64,000 nucleotides of DNA from Symbioplanes lichenis. GTDB taxonomy: Bacteria; Actinomycetota; Actinomycetes; Mycobacteriales; Micromonosporaceae. Under the pieces are notes generated by a model that had not been told where the DNA came from, made no database searches, and saw only the letters and a list, made by a program, of their open reading frames with translations. A program made the translations under genes and the position numbers. The DNA lies in the NCBI RefSeq assembly GCF_030709675.1, contig NZ_JAUZQD010000004.1, forward strand, positions 62,001 through 126,000, given 5' to 3'. Shown here in pieces: positions 1-8,204 of this stretch. How positions within the stretch are numbered: the first letter of the stretch is position 1; the number at the start of each line of letters is the position of its first letter.

Positions 1-877
1 CGTAGTTGCGCTCGTCCCAGAAGGCGTTGTAGTCGCCGGTCACCCGGTCCTGGTCACGCTCCAGCGACGCCATCACGTCCGCACACACCTCCGGGTTCTC
101 CCGGGTGAGCACGGCCTTGGCCAGCACGTCGGTGTCCTCGCCCTGGAAGCCGCCGGGCGCGACCACGCCGCCGTTCGCGCGGTAGTAGTCGTACCAGCTC
201 GAGATGCCCGCGATGGGCACGATCGTCTCCAGGCCCCGCACACCGGTGGCCGCCACGGCGTTGGGCAGCGTGGCGTTGTAGGAGACCCCGATCATTCCCG
301 TACGCCCGGAGGACCACGAGGCCCGTACCGGCGCACCGGCGGCGTCGACCCCGCGCGCGCGACCGTTGAACCAGTCCACGACCGCCTTCATGCCGAGCGT
401 CTCGTTGCGCCCGCCGGAGGTGGGACAGCCGGTGGAGCCGCCGGTGCCGAGGCTGTCCGCGAAGGCCACCGCGTAGCCCCGGGGTACGAAGTAGTTGTCC
501 AGGTATCCCGAGAAGACGATCTCGGGATCCGCGGTCGACGCCGCCAGCGACCGGGAGCCGGCGCCGCGGTCGATGTCGTCGTGGTTCGGCACGTCGTTGA
601 GGCCGGCGTAGTACGGGCTCGGCTGGAAGATCACGGGGATCGGGCCGGTCGCCTCGCGCGGGCGGATGATGCGGACGGCCACCCGATCGGGTTGTCCGTC
701 GGCGTCGCTGTCCACGGGAGCCTGAACCCAGACCTGCTCACGGATGGCCTGGGTGTAGTCGTAGATGGGCTGGGTTCCGGTGGCCGGTCCGGCCGGGGGC
801 GCTGCCGCCGCGGGGGACACAGCCGTCAGGGAAACGGTCACTGCTGCGAGGAGGATCGTCGTCCGCCTGGGATGCAT
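1..877 (-). CDS. Xaa-Pro dipeptidyl-peptidase-like secreted hydrolase (CocE/NonD), C-terminus cut by window
   Basis: About 292 N-terminal codons are present and the rest lies beyond the left edge. Residues 1-26 form a signal peptide (basic MHPRRTT, hydrophobic core, AAAAPP), so the enzyme is probably exported. The nucleophile motif GVSYNA places Ser at about residue 199, followed by a GISSWYDYYR segment typical of the S15/CocE alpha/beta-hydrolases that cleave after Xaa-Pro or hydrolyse esters. Family members usually have around 600 residues, so Asp and His of the triad are outside the window. The gene is divergent from the SGNH hydrolase gene with about 57 bp between starts, so the promoters must be compact. 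Substrate is inferred from the family only. Confidence 0.82.
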   Translation of the reverse strand, partial: MHPRRTTILLAAVTVSLTAVSPAAAAPPAGPATGTQPIYDYTQAIREQVWVQAPVDSDADGQPDRVAVRIIRPREATGPIPVIFQPSPYYAGLNDVPNHDDIDRGAGSRSLAASTADPEIVFSGYLDNYFVPRGYAVAFADSLGTGGSTGCPTSGGRNETLGMKAVVDWFNGRARGVDAAGAPVRASWSSGRTGMIGVSYNATLPNAVAATGVRGLETIVPIAGISSWYDYYRANGGVVAPGGFQGEDTDVLAKAVLTRENPEVCADVMASLERDQDRVTGDYNAFWDERNY

Positions 878-934
878 GCCCTACCCTATCGTCCGGCATC
901 GATCGTCGGGTCCCGTCGCAAAGGAGCGCCACCC

Positions 935-2893
935 TTGTCCGGTACGGATCACGGGCACGCCCGCCGCACGGTGGTGTTCGCCGTCGCGCTCACCCTGTTG
1001 CTGCTGGTGGCCCGGTCGGGCTCCCCCGCTCCGGTGCTCTACGTGGCGCTGATCTTCTTCGTCATCACGGCCACCCTGTGGATCCGCGGGCAGTACCTCG
1101 ACAGCCTCGATCACGCCCAGTGGATCCTGCCGCGGAAAGCCGGCGTGGTCCTGGGCGTCGCGGCGGTCGCGTTGCTCGCGTCGTACCTCGTCCTGCACAG
1201 CGGCGGCACCGCGCTGGCCGGGGTCCTGGTGCTCTACTTCCTGGCGGGCTCGGGGCTCATGTGGCTGCGCCAGTCCCGCCGCGCCGAGCCGTACCGGCTG
1301 AAGTGGGGTTTGATCCTGCTCGGCGCCGGGGCGGGGCTGGGCCTGGCCGGGCTGATCGTGCTCGGCCGCGGATCGGGCACCGCGTGGGTGGTCCTGGAGC
1401 TCGTGCTGCTCGGGGCGGCGTTCCTGCTCCTGCTCCCGGTCGGCCTGGTGATCGTCGCGGAGTCCGCGGTCCGCCGGATGTGCGCCGGTCCGCGTCGCGA
1501 TCGGATCCGTGCGGGCGCCGCCGGGATCCTTCTCTACGGCGGCGCGCTGGGCGTCGTGTGGGCCCTCACCCGCTCGCCGTGGCTGCTGGGCGCGCTGATC
1601 GTCCTGGCGCTGCTCGTGATCGCGATGACGTCGATGACCCAGGCGGACGTCGCGGCGGTGATGTGTGTGATCGCGCTGCTCGGCGTCACGCCGCTGCCCG
1701 CCGACGTGCCGCCGGAGCTGGCGCCGAACCGCGACGCGAGCCGGCTGCTGGTCGCGTTCGGCGACTCCTACATGTCCGGCGAGGGCGCCTCCACCTATTA
1801 CCGCGGCACCGACGAGGGCGGGGGCAACCAGTGCCGCCGCTCCCCCACCGCCTGGTCCGCGCTGGCCGGGCAGCAGCGCCCCTTCGACCGCGTCGAGTTT
1901 CTGGCCTGCTCCGGGGCCAAGACCCTCAACATCCAGACCCCCACCCTCGATGTACGCGCCGGAGCGCCGGCCCCGGAACCGCAGGACGGCGAGCCGGGTA
2001 CGCAGCTCGACCGTTACCTGGCCGACTACGGCGCCGGATACAAACCGAGCCTCGTGGTACTCGGGATCGGCGGCAACGACGCGGGCTTCTCGACGATCGG
2101 GCTCATGTGCCTGGCCCCGGGCAACTGCAGCTCGCAGGAGTCGCTGTGGACCGAGGCGCTGCCGCAGGTGCAGGCCGGGTTGCGGGACACCTATCGGCAG
2201 CTGAGCACGGTGTTCCCGGACACGCCGGTGGTCGTGGTCCCGTACCCGGATCCGATCAACCTCCGGGGACGCTGCGACGACGTGTCGCTGAGCGCCCGGG
2301 AGCGGGTCTTCCTGCACGAGTTCGTGACGGGCGGACTGAATCGGATCATCGCGTCGACGGCGGCCGAGTTCGGCTTCTACTACCTGGGCGACATGGAGAC
2401 CGCGCTCGCCGACGCCCACCTGCAGCTCTGCGACGAGCGCAACCAGGGGCGGCCGGGGCTCAACTTCATCGGCGTGCGCTCGGTGCGGGGCGTGGCCGAG
2501 CAGCGGTTCAACCCGGCGAACTGGTCGCACAGCAGCCTGCACCCCAACGAGCGCGGGCACGCCGCGATGCTGCGCGCCTTCGAGACGTGGCTGCCGGCCG
2601 ATCCGGGCACGCTGCTGCCCCGGCTCCCGGCCAACCCGGCGTCGGCGGCGACCCTGGCCGCGGACGCGGACGCCCCGGCCGCCGTGCCTCCGTGCGACGT
2701 GCTCGACACCAGTCCGAAGGGGTGCCGGCCGCTCGGCATGCAGTGGGCCAAGGGCCGGATCAGCGCCATGCTGCTCACCCAGGGCTGGCTCGGGCTCGTC
2801 GCGCTCGCGGGCATCTGGCTCGCCGCCGTAGCGTTCTTCGGGGACCGCCGGCACGCCGCCCTGAAAGATCAAAAGAGCCCGACCGGCGCTTGA
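935..2893 (+). CDS. Membrane-anchored SGNH/GDSL hydrolase
   Basis: The product has 652 residues if translation starts at TTG 935, chosen because AAAGGAG lies 8 bases upstream; no better start is seen. Roughly the first 260 residues form a multi-span membrane region (strings of Leu/Val/Ala with short loops). The extracytoplasmic catalytic domain follows: FGDSYMSGEG (Ser278), GGND (Asn381) and SLHPNE (His536) are the SGNH blocks. Another hydrophobic helix sits near the C-terminus. Enzymes of this fold are esterases, lipases or deacylases; substrate is unknown. A hydrolase fused behind a polytopic N-terminal domain suggests action on envelope lipid or glycan, which is inference. It reads away from the secreted peptidase gene on the other strand. 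Confidence 0.85.
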   Translation: MSGTDHGHARRTVVFAVALTLLLLVARSGSPAPVLYVALIFFVITATLWIRGQYLDSLDHAQWILPRKAGVVLGVAAVALLASYLVLHSGGTALAGVLVLYFLAGSGLMWLRQSRRAEPYRLKWGLILLGAGAGLGLAGLIVLGRGSGTAWVVLELVLLGAAFLLLLPVGLVIVAESAVRRMCAGPRRDRIRAGAAGILLYGGALGVVWALTRSPWLLGALIVLALLVIAMTSMTQADVAAVMCVIALLGVTPLPADVPPELAPNRDASRLLVAFGDSYMSGEGASTYYRGTDEGGGNQCRRSPTAWSALAGQQRPFDRVEFLACSGAKTLNIQTPTLDVRAGAPAPEPQDGEPGTQLDRYLADYGAGYKPSLVVLGIGGNDAGFSTIGLMCLAPGNCSSQESLWTEALPQVQAGLRDTYRQLSTVFPDTPVVVVPYPDPINLRGRCDDVSLSARERVFLHEFVTGGLNRIIASTAAEFGFYYLGDMETALADAHLQLCDERNQGRPGLNFIGVRSVRGVAEQRFNPANWSHSSLHPNERGHAAMLRAFETWLPADPGTLLPRLPANPASAATLAADADAPAAVPPCDVLDTSPKGCRPLGMQWAKGRISAMLLTQGWLGLVALAGIWLAAVAFFGDRRHAALKDQKSPTGA

Positions 2894-3215
2894 GCCCGCC
2901 CGTGAAGATCAAATTACTCTGATCAGAAACGGTCACGAGGCTTGTACTCCGGGTCGTGCACGCTGGTCCGGGGCGGACACCCGCTCCCACCGGCTCCGGC
3001 CGATGCATCCGCAAGCCGGACGGCAGGCGGCGTGAACAGGCCATTCACGATCCCGTTGATCACGTTCCCGGTCAATTCAGGACACGATGACCTTGGCATA
3101 AATCACTGCTTGTAATCCCTCAAACACGCTCCGTACTCTGGTCTCAGAGCACATCGATTGGCTTGAGTGCCATAGAGAGACGGTGGCCTCGGCTCAGCAC
3201 ATCGGGGAGCGTCGC
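2894..3215 (+). promoter_or_regulatory. 322-bp intergenic leader with a possible sigma70-like promoter
   Basis: No gene is visible here. The right half (about 3060-3160) is clearly richer in A+T than its surroundings. TTGTAA at 3110-3115 and TACTCT at 3134-3139 are 18 bp apart and could be -35/-10 elements for the gene starting at 3216. This is a weak match and the start site is not established. No riboswitch-like structure was recognised. Confidence 0.3.
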
Positions 3216-3767
3216 ATGGTTGTCAAGGTTGTCGAGCAGATCAACGACGACGAGCTCATCGAGACCACGTGGAAAATGTACGAGGAGACCTTCCGCGGGA
3301 TCAATGCCCTCGCGGTGCAGCGTCACCTCATGTTCCGCAACGAGTTCGACGAGGTGATGCGGGACGGCAGGGTGCAGAAGTACCTGAGTCTCGACGACGA
3401 GGGCAACCTGGTCGGGCTGTCGACGTACACGAACGACCTCGACGCGATGCCGCTCATCTCGCCGGCCTACTTCGAGCGGCGCTGGCCGGAGCTCTACGCC
3501 CAGCGCAAGATCTGGTACTGCGGCTTCGTCGCGGTGGCGCCCACGGGCCGCGCCAACTCGTCGTTCGGCGACCTCGTGGAGGCGATGTACCTCTTCGCGG
3601 CGGCCCAGGGCGGCATCATCGGGCTCGATTTCTGCAGCTACAACGACGAGCAGCGCAAGATGGGCCGCGTCGTCCGCCTGATGCTGCAGCGGCTGTCCGG
3701 CAACTGCGACGCCGAGATGATGGACGCGCAGCAGTTCTGGATCTACCAGTTCCCGCAGGCCGCCTGA
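3216..3767 (+). CDS. Conserved hypothetical protein, possibly GNAT-like
   Basis: The product has 183 residues. ATG 3216 is preferred over the upstream in-frame GTG 3183 because GGGGAG lies 7 bases before it. The protein is soluble, with no signal peptide or membrane helix. Features include an acidic N-terminal helix, a WYCGFVAV strand near the middle, an alanine-rich helix (LFAAAQG), and YNDEQRKMGR before a C-terminal helix. The alternation and the central beta strand followed by a helix recall acyl-CoA N-acyltransferases, but I see no clear acetyl-CoA loop, so function stays open. It stands alone between a long leader and a strong terminator at 3810. Confidence 0.7.
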   Translation: MVVKVVEQINDDELIETTWKMYEETFRGINALAVQRHLMFRNEFDEVMRDGRVQKYLSLDDEGNLVGLSTYTNDLDAMPLISPAYFERRWPELYAQRKIWYCGFVAVAPTGRANSSFGDLVEAMYLFAAAQGGIIGLDFCSYNDEQRKMGRVVRLMLQRLSGNCDAEMMDAQQFWIYQFPQAA

Positions 3768-3809
3768 GCTCCCGGCTTTTCTCCGCCCGTGTCCCCCCGG
3801 ACGCGCGCA

Positions 3810-3840
3810 GGCGGCCCGAACCTCGAAGGTTCGGGCCGCC
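3810..3840. terminator. Strong bidirectional hairpin terminator
   Basis: A perfect 14-bp stem (3810-3823 with 3827-3840, arm GGCGGCCCGAACCT) encloses a CGA loop. It lies between convergent genes: the hypothetical gene ends at 3767 and the permease at 3995. There is no U-tract, as is usual in such high-GC genomes. Confidence 0.75.
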
Positions 3841-3994
3841 CCGCGCGATCGGGCACGCCGGCACCGCTCACCGCTTCGGCCGGATCCGAGCTTTTGGGGG
3901 GCTGGCGGATCCTGCCGGCACGAACCTCCTCTCCGTCTCGGGATCGGGGAGCGGCACGGCGTGTTCCCTGCTGAGTCTTCAGTTGTGCGGGGGA

Positions 3995-5842
3995 TCAGTA
4001 GCGCTGGTCGTCGGGGTGGCCGCCCGGGTAACCGCCCGGCGGCGGCCCGCCCTGGTAGCCCTGGGGCCCCGGCTCACCCGGCCGCCGGTCGTAGGGGTCG
4101 CCCGGGTAACCGCCCGGGTACTGCCCGCCGGTGTAGTGGCCGGGGTGGCCGCCGCCCGGAGGACCGGCCGGGTAACCGCCCGGTGTCGGGCCCTCCGGGT
4201 AGCCACTGGGCGGGTAACCCCCGCCGGCCGGACCGGCCGCGGGCGGCGGAGCGAGCTCCGGCTGCCACGGGTTGTGCCCGTTCACGGCGGCGTTGGCCCG
4301 GGCGTTCTCCATCATCGCCTTGATGCTCATGGGCTCCGGGTGGTCCAGCCCGGTGCTGCGCTGACGCGGGATGTCGGCGACGAAGGCGTTGTCACCGCCG
4401 CGGCCGATGCCGTGGTAGACGCCCGGCCGGGCCTTGCGCATGATCAGCGCCCAGATGAAGCCCGCGATCGCGAAGACCAGGTAACCGGTCGGGAAGAGCC
4501 AGTGGAAGATCGAGCCGTCCTCCACCTGCAGCAGGTCGCCGAGGCCGATGACGGTCGCCGCGAGAATGATGCTGAGCAGCACGAAGGCGATGATCGGGGC
4601 GATGCGGCTGCGCCAGGCGCCCTCGTGGTGGTCGCTGCGCTTGTGGAAGAACATGATGACCGCCGCCGAGGCGCTCCACATGAGGATCAGCACGCCGAGG
4701 CCGCCGACCGTGGTGAGCCAGGCGAAAAGGTAGACCAGCGGGTCCGCCCCGGTGATCCGGTAGATGACCAGCACGCCCAGGGCCAGGATGCTCTGGGTGA
4801 TCGAGCCGACGATCGGCGCCCCGGTCCGCGGGTGGGTGTAGCCCCAGGCCCTGGGCAGCACGCCCTCGCGACCGAGGGCGAACTGATAGCGGGAGACGGC
4901 GGCGTGGAAGGCCAGCAGCGCGGCGAAGATGCTCGTCATGAACAGCACGTAGCCCACGTTGATCAGCACTTCGGGCACGTGCGGGCTGACGAGGTTGAAG
5001 ACGAGGTCGGTCTCGTCGGACTCGGCGCGCGCCACGATGGTGCGCGGGCCGGCGCCCACCGACATGGCCCAGGCGGACAGGCCGCAGAGCAGGCCGGCGA
5101 GGATGACCGCGAGGTGGGTCGCCCGGGCGATGGTCCGTTTCGGGTCCTTGGTCTCCTCGGAGAGCACCACGGTCGCCTCGAAGCCGACGAAGCCCGCGAT
5201 GGCGAGCACCATCATGGCCGCGACCTCGGGCGTGAAGACCTGCACCGGGTTGAGGGTGGAGAAGGACACCGAGCCGCCGGCCGGGTTCGCGACCATGATG
5301 ACGTCGTAGATCAGCACGATGGCGATCTCGGCGACCAGCAGGACCGCGAGCACCTTGCCGCTGAGGTCGACCCAGAGCAGGCCGAGCACGGCCGTCAGCA
5401 CCCAGGCCGCGATCGCGCACGTGAACCAGCCGACCGTGAAGCCGAGCCCGTCGAGCACCCCCGAGGCGACGACCCCGAAGAGCCCGAACAACCCGATCTG
5501 CATGAGCGCGTACGCCGGGAGGGCCACGAACGCCGCGCCGACGCCCGGGATCCGGCCCAGCCCGTGGCTGATGTAGGAGTAGAAGGCACCCGAGTTGACG
5601 ATGTGCCGGCTCATCGCGACGAACCCGACCGTGAAGATCGAGAGGATGCCGGCGACGACGAAGTAGATGAGCGGAACCGCGGTGTTGCCGACCACTGCGT
5701 AGATGGTCGTGATGCTGCCGATGATCACCGTCAGGGGCGCGGCTCCCGCCACCCCGAAGAAGACCACGGAAGGGACACCGAGCCGGTTCCGTGCCAGTGC
5801 GGTGGACACGATGTCCGGTTCGGACATGTCCTTACGTGCCAT
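3995..5842 (-). CDS. APC-superfamily amino acid/polyamine permease with Gly/Pro/Tyr-rich tail
   Basis: The product has 615 residues. ATG 5842 is used because GGGAGG lies 7 bases upstream; the longer frame to 6040 has no such site. About 480 residues carry some 12 membrane helices. The N-terminal FFGVAGAAPLTVI helix and GFVGFEATVVLSEETKDPKRT are hallmarks of APC transporters, with the Glu/Asp-rich loop after helix 6. The last ~130 residues are cytoplasmic and low complexity, with repeated GGYP/GGxP and PPG units such as GGYPAGPPGGG. Such a tail is unusual for permeases and may be disordered. The substrate is not predictable, but amine substrates fit the window's polyamine genes. GPP34 lies upstream on the same strand. 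Confidence 0.85.
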   Translation of the reverse strand: MARKDMSEPDIVSTALARNRLGVPSVVFFGVAGAAPLTVIIGSITTIYAVVGNTAVPLIYFVVAGILSIFTVGFVAMSRHIVNSGAFYSYISHGLGRIPGVGAAFVALPAYALMQIGLFGLFGVVASGVLDGLGFTVGWFTCAIAAWVLTAVLGLLWVDLSGKVLAVLLVAEIAIVLIYDVIMVANPAGGSVSFSTLNPVQVFTPEVAAMMVLAIAGFVGFEATVVLSEETKDPKRTIARATHLAVILAGLLCGLSAWAMSVGAGPRTIVARAESDETDLVFNLVSPHVPEVLINVGYVLFMTSIFAALLAFHAAVSRYQFALGREGVLPRAWGYTHPRTGAPIVGSITQSILALGVLVIYRITGADPLVYLFAWLTTVGGLGVLILMWSASAAVIMFFHKRSDHHEGAWRSRIAPIIAFVLLSIILAATVIGLGDLLQVEDGSIFHWLFPTGYLVFAIAGFIWALIMRKARPGVYHGIGRGGDNAFVADIPRQRSTGLDHPEPMSIKAMMENARANAAVNGHNPWQPELAPPPAAGPAGGGYPPSGYPEGPTPGGYPAGPPGGGHPGHYTGGQYPGGYPGDPYDRRPGEPGPQGYQGGPPPGGYPGGHPDDQRY

Positions 5843-5904
5843 CAAGAGCCTCCCAGCCCACTGATCGAAGTTGTCCCGCCGGCGGTGGTGCCGGCCGACC
5901 GGGC

Positions 5905-6543
5905 TCACCGCCGACCGACGGCGAGCACCGATCCCACGGACGCCTCCGTGTGCTCGATGAGCTGGCGCAGGTCCTCCGGCAGCGAGCCGATGGCCGTCGG
6001 CAGCTGCGTGAGGGCCTGACGGTGCACCTCGAAGTCCCACAGCACGTAACGCGTGAGCCCGGTGGCGACCACCAGGCCGGCCAGCAGCCTGTCCCCGATG
6101 GACATCTCGAGGCCGCGGACCATGATGTTGGCCAGCCGCATCGGCGCCCAGGCGGCGGCGTTGCGCTGCGCCTCGTTGTTGGGCATGTAGAAGGTCTGCG
6201 TCGACAGCATGCGCCGGCGGGTCACCGACTCCACGGCGCCGGAGCGCATGAGCCGCTCCCCCACCCGCTCGGCCGCGTCCTGGGACAGGTAGGCGAGCCA
6301 GGTGCGCACCTCGCGGTGCTGCGGCTGGGCGATCAGCAGCTCGAGAATCGAGTGCGACAGCGAGTCGCGCGGTGGCATTCTGCTGTCTATCCGCATTTCC
6401 CCGTCGATGATGCGCAGACGGCCCTCGAGCACCAGCTCGCCGAGCAGGGCCGCGGCCAGCCCGAGCCCGGTGGCCCGGGGGTGCAGACGGGACCGGCCGG
6501 TGCGGTCCTCGTGTGCGATCAGGAAGAACTGGTCAGCCAGCAC
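5905..6543 (-). CDS. GPP34 (GOLPH3/Vps74-like) family phosphoprotein
   Basis: The product has 212 residues. GTG 6543 is chosen for AAAGGAG placed 6 bases upstream. The start LADQFFLIAHED, the LGLAAALLGELVLEGRL helix and a conserved basic middle (RVGERLMRSGAVE) match the bacterial GPP34 domain, related to the eukaryotic phosphoinositide-binding Golgi protein GOLPH3. Actinobacterial members are abundant and their roles are mostly unknown; membrane association is likely but inferred. There is no signal peptide. The permease gene begins 62 bp downstream on the same strand, so co-transcription is possible. A divergent Scr1-type regulator gene starts 255 bp away. Confidence 0.8.
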   Translation of the reverse strand: MLADQFFLIAHEDRTGRSRLHPRATGLGLAAALLGELVLEGRLRIIDGEMRIDSRMPPRDSLSHSILELLIAQPQHREVRTWLAYLSQDAAERVGERLMRSGAVESVTRRRMLSTQTFYMPNNEAQRNAAAWAPMRLANIMVRGLEMSIGDRLLAGLVVATGLTRYVLWDFEVHRQALTQLPTAIGSLPEDLRQLIEHTEASVGSVLAVGRR

Positions 6544-6798
6544 GCCGCCACTCCTTTGGAAACGTCGACCCGATTGTCGACGGGGCAACAACCTGTATAG
6601 AAGGCAATAACTCGCTGTCGGAAGCATCATGTACCCACCCTCGGGTTCAACGCAAGAAGTACTAGACTCGGAAACTCGGCAGTGTCGTCCACCGTGGAAT
6701 CGACACCCGTGCGACCATGTGCACGCGCGCACAGGGTGCGAGGATCCGCCGGCCCGGAACAAGTACGCGGCGCCGTAATTTCATGACGAGGGAGTTCG

Positions 6799-7647
6799 AT
6801 GTCCACCGACGAGGGACCCACGCTGCGACGGCGTCGTCTGGGCGCCGAGCTGAAACGCTGCCGCGAGCGTGCCGGATTGACCCAGGAAAGCGTGTCCCGG
6901 CATTTCGAATGGCACTCGGCCAAGGTCACCCGGATCGAGACGGCGCGGGTCGCGGTGACCCCGCGTGACGTCCGTGACCTGCTCACGCTCTACGGCGTGC
7001 AGGACGAGCAGTACCGCGAGGCGCTGCTCGAGCTGGCCCGCGCCTCGAAGCAGAAGACGTGGTGGACGGACTACCGCGACATCATGCGGCCCGGTAACTA
7101 CGTGGGCCTGGAGGCGGAGGCCTCGATGCTGCGCGTCTGGGAGCCGATCGTGGTCCCGGGGCTGCTGCAGACCGAGGCGTACATGCAGGCCCTGATGCGC
7201 ACCGGGCGTTCGTGGGAGCCGCCGGAGCAGATGGCGCGGCGGGTGGCGCTGCGGCAGAAGCGGCAGGCGCGGCTCACGGGGACGAACCCGCTGGATCTCG
7301 ACGCGATCGTCGACGAATCGATCGTGCGACGCACGATCGGGGGACCCGCGGTGATGGAGGCCCAGCTCCGCCATCTCATCGACATGGCCGTATTACCGAA
7401 CGTAACCGTGCAAATTCTCCCGTTCGATGCCGGCGAACACCCCTTCCTGGGGGGTTCAGCTGCACTTTTGGAGTTCCGGGAGACCACTCATTTGGATGTA
7501 GTTTACTTGGAGGGACTTGCGGGGGACCTCTACGAAGAGCAACATTCAGAGGTCGCTCGCTACCGAGCTGAGTTCGAGCGGCTGAGCGAGAGGGCACTGG
7601 ACCCCCGGTTGACCCTTAAGATGATCGAGAGCCTGCTGCGCACATAG
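6799..7647 (+). CDS. Scr1-family XRE regulator / antitoxin-like protein (HTH + DUF5753)
   Basis: The product has 282 residues with ATG 6799 after GAGGGAG. Residues about 15-75 form a helix-turn-helix (LKRCRERAGLTQESVSRHF, then KVTRIETARV). From about residue 105 the DUF5753 region follows, with the typical EPIVVPGLLQTEAYMQAL and VTVQILPFDAGEHP motifs. Family knowledge: in Streptomyces coelicolor Scr1 is the antitoxin of a DUF397 toxin (Scr2) and many actinomycete copies regulate development. The DUF397 partner lies 40 bp downstream. The C-terminal third has lower GC and rare codons, including a TTA leucine codon at 7393-7395, which in streptomycetes would need the bldA tRNA. Confidence 0.88.
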   Translation: MSTDEGPTLRRRRLGAELKRCRERAGLTQESVSRHFEWHSAKVTRIETARVAVTPRDVRDLLTLYGVQDEQYREALLELARASKQKTWWTDYRDIMRPGNYVGLEAEASMLRVWEPIVVPGLLQTEAYMQALMRTGRSWEPPEQMARRVALRQKRQARLTGTNPLDLDAIVDESIVRRTIGGPAVMEAQLRHLIDMAVLPNVTVQILPFDAGEHPFLGGSAALLEFRETTHLDVVYLEGLAGDLYEEQHSEVARYRAEFERLSERALDPRLTLKMIESLLRT

Positions 7648-7687
7648 CGGCAGGCTGTCGGAACAACTGCATATTGAAGGGAGGTGC

Positions 7688-7909
7688 ATGGGCATGCCTG
7701 CACACCATCTCCACGCCGCCGTTTGGAAGAAAAGCAGTCGCAGCAACGGAAACGGCGGCAACAACTGTGTCGAGGTCGCGTTCCTCGACACAGCCGTTGC
7801 CGTACGCGACAGCAAGAACCCTTCCGGTCCCGCTCTCATCTTCAACCCGGCGCACTGGTCCGAGTTCGTGAACTCGGCCAAGAGCGGCGAGTTCGATATC
7901 AACCGCTGA
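7688..7909 (+). CDS. DUF397 (Scr2-like) small protein
   Basis: The product has 73 residues. GAAGGGAGG lies just before ATG 7688; a second ATG at 7694 has more usual spacing and may be the real start. The DUF397 signature is complete: WKKSSRSNGNGGNNCVEVA, then VAVRDSKNPSGPALIF, a Trp, and a C-terminal GEFDINR. Family knowledge: DUF397 proteins almost always follow an Scr1-type XRE gene and one pair has been described as a toxin-antitoxin system. The gap of 40 bp and same strand support a bicistronic unit here. A good terminator follows at 8043. Confidence 0.85.
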   Translation: MGMPAHHLHAAVWKKSSRSNGNGGNNCVEVAFLDTAVAVRDSKNPSGPALIFNPAHWSEFVNSAKSGEFDINR

Positions 7910-8042
7910 GAGCCTACCGATCTGCACGGACAGACGGGAAGTGCGCACGCAACGTCAACTTCCCGAGGGTTCATGATCCAATTTAAGATGGTGCAAAGCT
8001 CCTGATCAGAGGGACGCAAGCATCAGTCCGAAACCGGACAGC

Positions 8043-8076
8043 CGAACGGGGCGCCTTTCGCGGGGCGTCCCGTTCG
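8043..8076. terminator. Rho-independent-type hairpin
   Basis: Arms of 13 bp (8043-8055 with 8064-8076; CGAACGGGGCGCC pairing with one G-T) enclose an 8-base loop. The hairpin follows the DUF397 gene and precedes the decarboxylase, so it probably ends the Scr1/DUF397 transcript. Within 7910-8204 I see no gene. The first ~110 bp are relatively A+T rich. Confidence 0.65.
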
Positions 8077-8204
8077 TGCAATTTGCATGATCGTGTGCCA
8101 GATCGATCTCCATGCTTGCAGGTCATAGCCCTCGGGACCGATCAGCGGCATACTGATGACGCACCCTCCGTATTGACGAGACCACTTAGAGTAAGGGGCC
8201 TTCG

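Noticed and set aside
881..2872. 663-residue open frame on the minus strand opposite the SGNH hydrolase
   Set aside because: Rich in Arg, Gly, Gln and His without domains; it is the antisense shadow of a gene with clear catalytic blocks, common in very GC-rich DNA.
3269..6019. 916-residue plus-strand frame across the hypothetical gene and permease gene
   Set aside because: It overlaps two well-supported genes in other frames; composition (RAD, GDD, EDR runs) is that of antisense high-GC frames.
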